DNA of 64,000 nt from Anaeramoeba flamelloides (GCA_027625915.1 JANTQA010000036.1:8949001-9013000), one strand, 5' to 3'; shown: positions 35,561-49,200, counted from the first letter of the stretch. Notes: generated by a model from the letters alone, not told the origin. Program-made: numbers and translations.

Positions 35561-38500
35561 ATGTCAAGACTTCCAACAGAAATTGAGGAATTATTAGGGC
35601 ACTTTCAAACGCTACCTGGCATACCGCTCCTCAAGAATTATCAAGATGAAAACATTTTAGCTGTTTCACCATTAAGACTACTATTACGGTGGGTGAACTT
35701 TTGTCTTGAAAATGCAGGCTTCTCAAATCAGATATCAAACTTTTCTAACGATCTTTCTGTTTGTTCTTTTTCCTATTGATTTTTCTTTTTTTTTTTCGAG
35801 ATATTTAAAAAATAAATTATTTGATGTGAAATCTTTTTAGTAAAAAAAAATTAAAAGTGTTGATAAGAAAAAAGACAAAGTGTACCGTTCAATTTTCAAA
35901 ACTTTTTCAATTTTTTTCTGAAAAAAACTGAAAAATTCTTTCTTTTATGAATTTATGATCGATTTTTCAAAGATTTCAATTTCTTGTACTAATGCCAATG
36001 ATTTTTGACTAAAGAATAACCGAAATTTATTTGAATTAAAATAAACACAGCAATTTCTAATGACACTCTTCCTGTTTGTCTTCAATGGTTCCTGCTTCTG
36101 TGAAGAAAAACAAATACCGCCGTTTTCCTATTAAAAAAAGAAAATTTTACTTTCAGGTGTTAAAAGTATTTTTTCCTTCAAATTAATTGAAAGAATGAAA
36201 AAAAAACCAAGATCTTTGTAAAACCGATTGGAAACAAAAATTTTTAGCATTTAAATTTACACTTCCTGATTGAATTGTGAGTTCAAATTTTAATTTTGTT
36301 AATTTGAATTTAATCGCAAACATTTTTCTTTGGGAAGAAAAACAATCTTTTGACAAAATTTTCATCTTCTTTAAATATTAAAAAATAAAATTTCTTCTTT
36401 GTTCAAACGACACAAAATTAAAATTTGGACCAAAAATATTGAAACACAATTTCCTTAAATACTAAGACCATTTAATTCTCAGGACAATTCGTTGAAATTA
36501 AACAATGAGCCTACAAAAAAAACCAATCAACAAATTTTCAAACTAACAAACACTATTAAATAATTTAATTATTTATTCAACAAACAAATAACAAATTAAT
36601 ATTTGCTTAAATCCCACAAATAACATGTACAGTGATGTAAATAACCCGTGTTGACAACCTTTAACCCATTACTAAAATTTAACACGTGTTTTTTTTTCAG
36701 AATTGGGTATTTGAAGATAGGAAGACACACATATATTCTTGATTCAGATTTAAATTGACTTTAGAGGTTAGATCTTTGATTAGTCGAAATCGATCAATAA
36801 TATTAAATGCTTTTGTTTCAAAAATTTCGTCATATTTACACAATTATTAACTTTAAATGATTTTTTTATCAAAATTCAAAAAATGAAATTTTGCTCATTT
36901 TTTTGTCAAAAAATTACATCTTAATCTTTCCATATCTTCATAATTCTTTTTTAAAATTTATTTAAAGAACCCTATTTCATGTTTATATACTGTTGTAACC
37001 CCATTGATTGGTTTCTTTTATTTCTAGAGTCAGCCAATATTTTTAGCATGAGTTAAATTTTAGTAATGGGTTAAAATAAAAAACACGGGTTATTTACACC
37101 ACGTAATTGCTAAAGTGGTATTTCTGCAATATTCAAATAAGCAGTCATTATTCATAAAAAACCACAAGAAACAATTTTTTGTAAAAAACAATCATCATAA
37201 AAACAAATATAGTATTGAAAAAAATACCATACCTGAAAATAATACCAGACACGATTTTTAATTTTTAATATTAGGAAAATTTTTATGTAATTTCATTTAT
37301 TTAAAATCAAATCCTTTTGATAAATAATGAAACAAATTTTTTATGAACTCAGCAAGAAACCTTCAAAAAGTTCATTAAAGTGGGGGGATCTCTAGAATAC
37401 TCATGTAATTGCTTGAATACCTAAAGTAGATCAACTTATTTTGAAAAACACAATAGAGTTTTATAGAGATTTGCTATGGATTTGAAAAATGCTATTTTTT
37501 TATTCTTGTTTTTTGATTGATTGATTAGTGTTTTGAACAAGTGTAATTTCATTAATCATCATTCTGATAAGAGATGAGCTATAATTTGAAAAGTTCGATT
37601 CTTAAAAAAAGGATTTGATTGTAAATAAATGAAATTACATAAAAATTTTCCTAATATTAAAAATTAAAAATCGTGTCTGGTATTATTTTCAGGTATGGTA
37701 TTTTTTTCAATAATATACTATACAATTAATATTACAGCCGTTTTAAAAATGAGAGAACTTTTTTACTTTTTATCAAGTTTTCTATTTTAAAAAAGTGAAA
37801 ACTTTTTGAAAGTTTTCTGTTTTAATAAAGTGAGGGTTCATTTTTTAAATATGGCGTAGAGGTTGGGGGTAGGAAGAAAAGCACTTTTTTTAAAAAAAGT
37901 CCACACTTTATAAAACAGTAAACTTTTAAAAAGTTTTAGTTGTGACAAAACCATAAAAAAAAAAGTACTCACTTTTTTAAAACTTTTTTGAACTTTTCTA
38001 TTTTAAAAAAGTGAAAACTTTTTGAAAGTTTTCTATTTTAATAAAGTGAGGGTTCAAATTTTAAATATGGCGTACAGGTTGAGATGTGAAGAAAAGCACC
38101 TTTTTGAAAAAAAGTTCATTCTTTATTAAAACAGAAAACTTTTAAAAAAGTTTTAATCCTAACAATCTCATAAAAAAAAAAAGTACCCACTTTTTTAAAA
38201 GGACTATATTTCGAATAATTTAATTTGTAAGATAACCAATGTAGAAAAAAAGTGGAAAGGAAAAAAAATTCAACACATTTTTTAATTGAAAACATTAAGG
38301 ATCAAAAAGTAAAATCAATTAATAGAAGACACAAATTAACTTCATAGGTTAATTCATTTTTTTATTATCAATTGAATAACCAACAAACAAAATTTAAATC
38401 CCCTTTTTTATCAAAATCTCCGATCTAAATTGTTTAGTAGATCTCAAAAATAATCAAATTTTTGAACAAATTTTTAATGATAGATTAATCAAAAGAAAAA

Positions 38501-40152
38501 CCCTTTATTAAAAGATAATATTATAAAAACTTTTATTGTGTTCCCTAATAAAAAAAGTTTTTTATAACATGTTATAAACGTGTTGACAAGGTGTTATAAA
38601 CGTTTAAAATGTTATAAAATTTTATCATAACAACTTTTATAACATAAATATTTGTTATAAAATGTGTTATAAAATTTGTAACATGTTATAAGCCTGTTAT
38701 AAGAATATTTTTCAAAAAATATTGAAAAAATCATCAGATAAAAGGAAATTTTGTTATAAAAATGTTATATAGATGCTATAAAAAAAGTTTTTTTATTAGG
38801 GTTGAATGCTCATTCTGTGTTTTATCATTTACTTTTTCTTTTATTAATTAATCTTACTTTTCATTTTCAGTAATACTTCCAACTAAATATCCCCCACTTT
38901 AAAAGTCTGAAAAAAAAGATAAGATTTATTTGTCGTTCTCAGAACAAATGTTTCTTTTCTTATAATTCAATTAAAACCTTGATTCATCATGAAACACAAC
39001 GCCTTTCCAATATGCTTACAATGATTGATCATCAAGTAAACCCCTTTCCAGTCAAAGGAATTCGGTTTAATTGAAGAAATAGATCATATTCTTTGAGTTT
39101 TAGTAAATATTCTTCTCAAAATAAAATTTCAATATTTATATTAAAATAAATTTTTGATTTTTAGATCAAGATTATTTTTTCTAATTTAGTCAAATATTTT
39201 TGCTTTTTTTTTTCTTTTTATTTTCTTTCTTTCTTTTTTTTATTCAAGAAAATCATTTTAAAAAAAAAAAATGTTTGAAATCCAAATTATTACTAAGAAA
39301 ATTGATGCTATGTATATTCCTTTGAAAATTAATACATTTACTATTAAAAAAATCTTATTTTCAACAATTTTATTTTATTTAAGAACTGGAGAAATTTTGC
39401 AGAGACGTTCCATTTCACTCAACGTGACTTAAAAATTTTTAACATTTTTTTTTTTTTTGAAAAATATATAGTTTGTCAGGATATTTCTTTTATGAATCTT
39501 AACTCTAAATAGAAGATTAATATTTTTTTTTTTTCTAATTAATATGATATTAGCAGATTCCAAAAAAAAAATGAATTTTTCATTTTTGGCTGGATTCTTT
39601 ATAAGTGAAATTGAGCTTACAAAACATTTTTTATTTGTAAATTTGATCTTATTAAGATTAGATCATCTTGTTTGGTAAAAAATTTATGAAAATGATATTT
39701 CGTACTAATTTAAGAAATATTTTACCAAGGAAATTTGTTTTATTATCAATTTAAGACAAGATAGTATTGTTACTTAATAACTATTTCTAGATGTTTTCTC
39801 TTCAATCGGGTGGCAAACAAAAGGGATTCAACAAAAACAAAAAATTGATTTCAAATTGTGTTTTTCTTTTCCAAAAAAAAAAAAGATGTAATTACCAAAA
39901 GATTGCACAGCGAACAGAAATTAATCTTAAATATTAGAATAATAACTTTGTATTTGGAATGTCAAAAATGATATTGAAAACAAAAAACATTCAAAAAAAA
40001 TTAAATTAATAAAAATTTTAAATTTTGAAATAATTTTCAAGAATATCGTTTCAATCAACGTAAAGTCTTTTAAAAAAAATGAAAGTGTGTTTTAAATCTG
40101 TGCCTTTTTTTTTTTTTTTTTTGTTTCAAAACAGAACTTATGTATCAAAATT

Positions 40153-40200
<48 letters not shown>

Positions 40201-43200
40201 CAAAATTCTATTATAGCTTTAAAACAATTTTTAAACATTATTTTATTCTAAAAAAATCCAAATAATATAAATCATCTTATTTTTTAGAGTAATAAAATAT
40301 TTTATATAAATAACTCACTTTTTCTTACTATTTCTTCTTTTTCCTTTTTATGTTTTTTTCCCTTTTAAAAATTAAACGAAATCTAAATAGGATTGTAGAA
40401 TTTTCATTCAAATACTCAATTATTTTTATCCGAATTTACATTTTTCTCAAACAACACATGCAAACAATGTCCGGGAAAGAGCAACCAAAATGATTAATCT
40501 TCTTAAAAAAACACGTCTTATTAATTTTGCGCCTCGTGTAGATGAAATAATTCAGGTAAAGCTTATTTTATTAACTTGTTTTCAAAAAATACAAAACTAA
40601 AATATTATCTGAAATTAGAAAAAACTTAAATGATCATCATTTTTTTTTGAATATTGATTTTCTAAATTAATTAATTTTTTTTTAGGGTAAAGAAATTCCA
40701 AATATTCAATTTCTTTGTTGCCTTGCTATTACAGATCCAAATATCAATATACAACAAAAAATATCTCAAATCCAACAAAGAGTAATTTTCACTTTTTTTT
40801 TTTCTTTTTTTTTCAGTCTCTTAGTAAGAAAAAAGTAAAACTTTATTGCAATTATTATTATATCGATAAATTCAAAAAAAAAAATATTACATTTTTAGTT
40901 CAATTTTCAAAATTTTACATTTATTAGCACTTCAACTTTTAAAACAGCTCATTTCAAAAAACATTTCAAAAATCAACTAATTTTCTATAGTTTTATCACA
41001 TTTAAACCAAAATAATCTTTTTCAAAACTGAATAAAAAAATTTGAAAAAAAGGAAAATGAAGTCAAAGATTTAAAAAGTTTTAATTGAATTTATCAGTAT
41101 TTTTAAACCAAACTAACTTCAGTTTTCTAAATTACCTTATAAGTCTCTGGCACACGAGAAAAAAGCGGCGTGGATGTTTGATTTTTTTATTTGTTTTTTT
41201 ACAATTAAGCTTACTTGATAAAAATCATCAATTATATCCTATTTCTTTTAAATTACAAAAAACTTAACAGTGGACTTTGAACACTTAATTTACGATTTGA
41301 TTCAACCAACAAAATTCGAATCTTTTATAGGGAATTTAAAACTGATTATGGATATCTTGATTAACTTTAATTTAAACTTAATTCCAAAAATAGAGGTTTA
41401 GTTAATTTTTACACACAGCTACATACATCAAGTTTTGTTACTTTTAACACATTTAATTAAACATTAAAAATTTTAAAGTCAAAATATTATTAGTTTTTAA
41501 AGGGGGAATTAAAGTATTTAAATCGGTATGGGTGTACCGACATTTTTTATTGTTTGCTTTTGAAGAATTTTTTTTGTATTAAAGACCACAAAAGCAAAGA
41601 GGTTCAGTAATTATTGTACTGAAGTTATGATTGGTTTGTAATCCCAATTACTTATTGGAATTCAAAACGTAAAAAAAAAGAAAAGGAAGAAGAAATTGAT
41701 AAAGAAAAAAAACGATACTCAATGATAAAAATTATATGTTAACTCAAATAAAAGAATTCTGATTCATTAATGCTTTTACAAGTGTTGGGTGAATCTCAGA
41801 ATTTTTGTTTTTATTTAACTTCCGATAGTTCCAATTTAAAGTAGCAAGTGATGCTCTTACTTTATTTTTTTTTTTCAACAGAATTCATTTAATTTTTTTT
41901 ATTTTAGTACCTTTATGTCCAACACTGGTTGAAATTTGAACCCTCTCGAAGACAAAATGTTTTTTTGAATGGATTTGTCTTCATCACCTATTATTTCTTC
42001 AATACCAACATCAGCGACCGGTTTTTTTAATATTTTTTAACAGACACTGTGTTTCCAAATCTTCCTTCGTGTACTCCTTTTCTTCGGTTTTAAGTGTTTG
42101 AATCCCAATTAGTAATTGGGATTACAAACCAATCATAACTTCAGTACAATAATTACTGAACCTCTTTGCTTTTGTGGTCTTGACCAGTGGCCACAAATTC
42201 TCCCAAGATTGAAAGGATAAAACGAAAAAAAATGGTTGATCTGGGGTTACTTTCTTTAAATACTTTAATTTGTCCTTTAATGATTTTACCATTTTTTCAA
42301 CCTTTTCTTTTTTTTTTTTTTTTTTTTTTTTGATAAAAAAATTCATCAAATAAACGAATCATTAATTTGAGAGATCAATAAAAATTAACATTCTAGATAT
42401 TTTTAAAATTTCAATGTAGAAAATATTTCTTTCAAACCAAAAATGAGATTATTGTATTTTTTTTTTCATTTTTTCTATGTTGAATTTCCTTAAATTTGGG
42501 AAGAAGAGCTACAAATGAAAAAAAAATCAAGTGGTTACTTGCTAATACATTTAGACTAAAACATGAAAGTATGAGTATCTTGCAAATAAAAAAAGAAAAA
42601 GCAAATGCAAAAATATCTCAAGAGCTAAAGCAAATAAATTAAATCAACGTGAAAAAATGAAATTTCAACGATTAAACAACTACCCTCCCCAAATGATTAT
42701 TCATGATTGTTGAAATCAATAAATGATAAATTTTAAATAAAAGGATTGTGGTTGTGATTTTTGGCTTTCTTAATTAAAGATAGCATTGATTGTTTTTTCT
42801 TTTTTAAAATTTTTCCGACAATAAAAAACTTGGAACTCACCTGATTCCAAAATAATCCTTTTTTTTCTGTAACATCTTACATTAATAATTTATCGTTAGT
42901 AATTAAGTAACTGTCTTCAAGTGCCGTCAAGTGCAGTCAAGTACCGTAGAGTGCCTAGATTTTCCAGAATTCAAAAGAATAAAGTAAAATCTTTGATTTT
43001 ACTCAATTCTTTTAAATTCTGGAAAAGCTAACGGCGTTTTTTTTTAATTTCAGAAATGAAAAGTAAATTTTACAACTTTTCTTTTTATTTCAATAAGTAA
43101 AAAAAAAAATGACGGCGCTTTTCCAGAGTTCAAAAGAATAGACCAAAAATCTTTGATTTATCTCAATTCTTTTTAATTCTGGAAAACCTAACGGCACTTG

Positions 43201-46200
43201 TCTTGAGGTTTTTTGTTTTATTTTTTAAGTGTTCTAGGTTTTTTTGAGGTTTTCTATTTTATTTGTTAAGTGTTCTAGGTTTTTTTTTTACTTTTTGAAA
43301 TAAACCGAAAATTTATTAAAATTTTCTGTTTATTTAGAAAACTCAAAAAAATCAAACAAAAATCTATTGATTTTCCAAATAAACCTAGAACATCTATTGA
43401 TTTTCTAAATGAATAGGAAACTTAAAAAAAACTAACGAAAATATATTGATTTTCCAAATAAATAGAAAAATAATGAAATTTTCTTTTTATTTCTCAAATT
43501 AAAAAAAACCTAACGGCTGTAAGAAGATCCTTGATCTCTCTATTCATCAATAAAAAAAAAAATAAAAATGAGAATATTTTATTAATGAAAAATTTTCGTG
43601 ATAAAAATATTTTTTTATGTAACTATTTCTGAAACTCAGTTGATTTTTATAATTTATCATTAACCATTTAATTTAATTTACATGCTTGTAATCTAATTAA
43701 TTTAAAATTTTTAGAAAAAGAAACAGCAGCAGCAGCGCCAACAAAAACAACAAACAATGACAAATCATAATATAAATAATAAAATGGAAATGGGAGAACA
43801 AAAGGAAAGGAAATTAAACCAAAAAAAACCAAAATCATATTTAACCAATTTGAACAGTTCAAATGACATTAATGCAAAAAAAAAAAAAGATGCACAGCAA
43901 AATTATCCAACGAATCTGTTTTCTTTAGAAAGAACTCAAAGCCTTCCAACGGAAAAAGAACTTGAAAAATATCAAGAAAACAAATCACCACAAGAAATCC
44001 AAAAAGAAATTATCCAAAAAAAAATGAACAGATTAAATAATTTAATCAAAGAAAACGAAAATTTGGAAAATGCAATTAATGAAACCGAAAAAACACTTTT
44101 AAAATATCAGGATCAATACAAAGAAAAAATGGAACAAGTTTCGAATATAAAAGATACTATAATTCTTAATAAAGTTAAAAAAAAAAAAAATATTGCATTA
44201 TCTTCATTTGCAGATGAAAACGAACAATTAGTACAATACTTTTCTTTAATGAAAGAAAAAATTGTCCATTTATGTGAACTTATTCCTCAAACATTTTCAT
44301 TTGATTCAAAATTATTATTAAAAGGAATGATACAAACTTTATATAATGGCTCTTCTGATATTCATATTGTAAGTTAAATAACTCTTCAATTAAATTTCTA
44401 TATTATTGTTATTATTATTTTGATTATTTTTAGTCAAATTTATTTATTTTTATATAAAATTTATATTCTCATCTTTCTTTCTTTATTTATTTATTTCTTA
44501 TTTTCTTTTTTTTATTTCTTATTTATTTTCTTTCTTTCTTTCTTATTTTCTTTCTTATTTTCTTATTTTCTTATTTCCTTATTTTCTTTCTTATCCCCCC
44601 CCTTCTTCTATTTCTTCTTCTTTTTATTATTATTCTAATATTATATCAAATTTTAATTCAATATTTTTAATTAGACATCAAAAAAACCAGAAGAAGTTTT
44701 AATAAAATCTTTATTTGCACATTTAAAACAATCAAAAATTAGTGTTGTTAATGAATCTATTTTCCATTCAATAAAATTTAGAATTTTTTCAGTTGGATCA
44801 ACAGATTTACAAGGGATTTTAGATTCTTGCAGTTTTATCATTGATAAACTTACTGAAAAAAAGATTATAACACTTAGTAATAAAAAGGTTAAAAATGGAA
44901 TCAGGTACTACTAATATATATACATCTATATATATATATATATATAGATATTTACTTCATTTTATTAGTTTTCTTCATTTGATTTTTAATTTACTATTTT
45001 TTCATATGACAATCTTTATTTTCTTTTTCCTCTTATTAATAACAAAAACAATACTACCAAAATAGAAATCTTTTCCATGTTTTTCTTTTTGTGAAATCCT
45101 TTAAAATTAAATTAAGCGAATGCATTATAAAAGATTTTTTAATTCCAAATAATATTATTAATATCAAAGATGAATTAATTAATAGTTTAATAATCGATTT
45201 TCTTGAATTATTAAATACTTTTATGATTGCGTATATCGATTATGTACCATTAAAAGAAGCAATTGGGTCATTCATAAATGCTTTTGGGTTTAAATCCTAT
45301 GAAAAGGTAATTATTTTATTTTTATTTTTATTATTTCTTTTTTCCTATATAATTTTTTATACAATCTGAAAATTTTCTTGAAATCATAAGTAAAAGTAAA
45401 ATGATAAATTTTTTTAATGAATTATTTTTCACAAATACAAAATCAACAATTTCAAAATATTGTAAATAATTTGTTTTTTTAACCATTAAGCTAGTGTACA
45501 AAAATCATAAGAGTAAAGCCTAATAAATTTAGATTAACAATATTCAAATATCTATGATCATATTAAAGCGATCAATAAACTTGTTTTTAAAAATAACATA
45601 TAATTTAAAACCCTTTTATGTTTTTTATTTTATTTTATTTATGATTCGTTAAAGAAATGATAAACTTGTTTTAGTTGTTAATTTTGTTAAATTACTTATT
45701 TTTTCGTTTGTTGTTTTTCATTAGTATTTATCATTAAAGGATGATTATTGTTCAGACCAATAAATTTGTTTTTAATAATTGAAATTTTAGTTAAATTTAT
45801 TTCTTTAAAGGGGTAGGGTCTATCACAAAGAAACGTAAAATTAAAGGGTATTACTATTGAAGGTAAATCATATTGGTGCACCATCATTCAAATGTCACTA
45901 AAAATTCGATCAATAAGTAAATAGTATTAATTATTGATCTAATCAATTAAAATGATCTTTGTATTAGTAAACATTTCAACATTTTTTAGAAAATAATCTG
46001 TATTTTGAGACAATTCTAAAGCTTTAATCATCAACCTAAAGACTTAAAAGTTGAAAAATACCTTTTTTAAATTTTTGGTGAAATGTAGATTTAGTTGCAA
46101 AAAAATTAAATAATTAAATCAGAAATTATTTTGATAAATTATTTCGGATAATTGGAAATGTATTAAGGAAAATAACTAGTTCCATATAAAAAAGAGTAAA

Positions 46201-49200
46201 TAACAATAAATCAATCTTTTGGTTTTTTATGTTGATAATTATTGGGCTAATCTTTGAAATTACAAAATTGAAAAAATAGTTACAATTCGAGGTTCTAAAT
46301 AGGAATTATTACATACTAAAATATTATTATTTTTTTTAATTTCTATCTTTAGATTTGTAAAAGGAATTTTAAAAAAAAAATTTACAAAATGACAATTTTT
46401 AATTGATATCCTTAGGAAAAAATCTCATAATTTATTGTTCAATAAGATTTATAATGGATTTTTTATAACCATATTGATATATATATATATATATATATAT
46501 AACATTGATATGATTTACTTTCAATTACAACATACTTTAATTCTAGAGGATTCGATGATGACGTTAATAAACTAAATTTCATAATAAATGGTCCAATTTT
46601 TATCCATTTTTTTTTTCCATTTTTTTATTTTATTTTTAGATGGAAAATAAATATTTCTAGTGTATAGAGCTGAATATTAAAATTATAATTTTTTTATTAT
46701 AATAGATAACTTCAATTTATAAAAATATTTATTTTCAAAATTTGATTTATAATGTGCCAATTATTTTGAAATGGAGTTTACATTAAAAAGAAAAAAAATT
46801 AGTTGGTGGTGTAACCGTTTGATCGAACAATAATTATTAGTGAAATTTCAAATAAATTTACATGCATTTTTTTGTTGTGCTCATCTCCAAAATTTTGAAA
46901 CACACCCTTGATTTATTTATTCAGATTAGTAATTATTTATTTTTTTATTCAAAAGATTATTGTAAAGTATAAATAATTTTTGACATGAAAATCAGTTAGT
47001 AGTTCTGATTTGGTATTTCTTTTAGAATTGATTAAATAATATGTTTTTTTTTCAAAAATTGAATTTTGGTGTGTCAAAAAATTTTGGATCAAATTATTAT
47101 TGTTAAGGGTTAAATGAAAGAATCATTTAATTTGTTAATGAGAGAATTTTGAAGTAACAAAATTTGAGACTTCCAATTTTCAAAGAGTGTCTAGAATGGG
47201 CATAATCATTAGAAGAATTTGAAGCTTAATTTAGTTTTCTAAAAAAAAAAGAGAAAAATGAAAAGAATTAAAAAAAAGAAAAAAAGATCGAAAATAAAAG
47301 AATGAAGAGTGAAAAAGATCGAAAATAAAAGAGTTAAAAATAATTGTTATGAGAAACTTCAAGTCTTTTGGTTCAAATGAAATTGAATGTTTGTAGGGTG
47401 ATTTCGGATTTATTTAGTTTTGAGCTCCTTTTTCCTAATGATATGTTGAGTCATATTGGTCAAAAAGTAATTCTATGGTAACATCAGAGATTTTTTTTAG
47501 GTTCATTTTGCTCAATAATTCGTCTGTATCATCTTTGACTATTAAAATCAAAATTTTTGATTTTTTTGAGTTGCTTTTTCCAGTGCCTTCGGGCTTTCTC
47601 ATCTCTTTTAAATTCCCATATGAAGTGGTCTACATCATCAAATTTTTTTGGACAAAATGGGAATATTTTAGAATCTACCCCCTTTTCCCATTTGTATGTG
47701 TCTCTATTCAAACCAGTTAAAGAATGGTTTCAGTTTAAATACGGTTGTTGATGGTTTCCTTTTTTTAAGTAGTGCTGTTTTTCGTTGAAATTGTCTGGTT
47801 GATTTTGAGATATTTCTTCAAATCCCAGAAATTTCACCTTTTGATTAGCCCACTTTGTCTTGTAATTTTTTGATATGAACTTTATGAACTTTTTTTTTCA
47901 ATTTTCCTCATGTTTTCCCCAGTCAATATTCTATATATCATCCATTTTCAGGTCTTGAGCTACTTTGTTCAAAATTTTACTCAGAGTTTAAATACTCTTT
48001 ATTATAAATTTGTTTATATAAATAACAATAATTTGAGTTTTTAGAAAGCTATTTTTTTTTTTCGGAAAAATTTGAAATTCAATATAAGTTTTTGATAAAT
48101 ATGGAACCCACTTTCCTATAGTAATAATAAAAAAAATTAACTCATGATTTAATAAAAAAAATTGAATATTAATATTTTTCAATAATATATTCTTACTAAA
48201 AGATAACTGAAGAATTAATTCAAACGGCCAAAAAAGAAGCACTTGGAGAATCACTTAGATATATTTTGTTAAATATTTTATCACCACAGCAACAATTATT
48301 GTTACAAAAAGCATTAAAACCATTTTCTGACCCAGACTATGATCCCAAGCAGTCTGAAGATTTTTATTTAAAAGGATCTGAATCTCTTGAAAGCTTTTTA
48401 GATCTCTATGATATTTTATTTATAGGAGCAGTCATTGATCCTAATAATGCAAGAGCAGCAATTACGAGCATTGCAATTGATTTGTACAACTTTGCAGAAA
48501 CTGTTGGCATAACAATACCATTAATTAAAATGGCCATTTCCCAAGAAGTCCAAAGAACCACAAGAGCGGGTTCTTTATTCCGTGCGAATAATATAGCTAC
48601 AAAAATGATTACACGATATTCTGTTTTACATGGCAACAAATTTTTACAAAAATTATTAAATCCAAATTTAGCAAATATGTGTAAATCTAATGTTGATCTT
48701 GAAGTTGATCCACAAAGAATTGAACAAAACGATAACCCAAATACAGAAAATAATATCAATTCAATCAAAACTGAGCAAAGAATAATAAATGGGATGAAAA
48801 ATTTGAAATTTTGGTTTAATAAAATTTTAGATTCAATTTTTGAATCAGTCGATCAGGCACCTGCTGGATTTAAAATAATAGCTTCGTGTTTACAAACAGA
48901 AGTTGAACAGAAATTCCCAGATAATGTTGTATCAAGTATCGGCGGATTCATTTTTTTAAGATTCATTTGCCCTGCTATTGTTTCTCCACAGTCCTTTGGC
49001 TTAATAAATGAAAATCAATTATCGCCTATTACTAGTAGAAGTTTACTTATTTTATCAACAGTTGTTCAAGCACTATCAAATGGGATCACATTTTCTCAAA
49101 ATCGGATTCATATGCAAGCAATTAACCAAGACATAACAAACCGATTTGAAGATCGAAAAAAATTTTTATTTTGCCTATCTAATTCTGCAAAAATTGATTA

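Larger units (their letters stand above)
35759..40390 (+). other. 4.6-kb intron 1 of the CH-RasGAP gene
   Basis: This intron splits the CH domain between FSNDLS and DCRIFIQ without losing or adding residues. The donor is GTTTGT and the acceptor AAATAG. It contains four inverted-repeat elements within 36.6-38.8 kb (listed separately), poly-A/T runs, and an (AT)n tract at 40157-40198. I see no further exon, though a very small one could be missed. Confidence 0.65.
40782..43714 (+). other. 2.9-kb intron 3 of the CH-RasGAP gene
   Basis: It joins IQQR to KKKQQQQ in phase 0; donor GTAATT, acceptor TTTTTAG. It contains the foldback element at 41582-42181 and the hairpin cluster at 42917-43520. The remainder is AT-rich without coding character. 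Confidence 0.65.
45307..48202 (+). other. 2.9-kb intron 6 of the CH-RasGAP gene
   Basis: It joins GFKSYEK to ITEELIQTAKKEALGESL in phase 0; donor GTAATT, acceptor AAAAG. It holds a ~770-bp inverted-ended element (45805-46574) and a decayed LINE fragment on the opposite strand (~47,400-47,960). Confidence 0.65.

Noticed and set aside
40467-40493. ATG TCC GGG as a start of the RasGAP gene
   Set aside because: That frame stops after eight codons; the neighbouring frame continues a CH domain and joins exon 1 in phase.
43757-44377. Separate coiled-coil gene starting at 43757
   Set aside because: Fourteen codons upstream in frame lead to a TTTTTAG acceptor that joins the CH exon in phase, and the 3' end has a GTAAGT donor.
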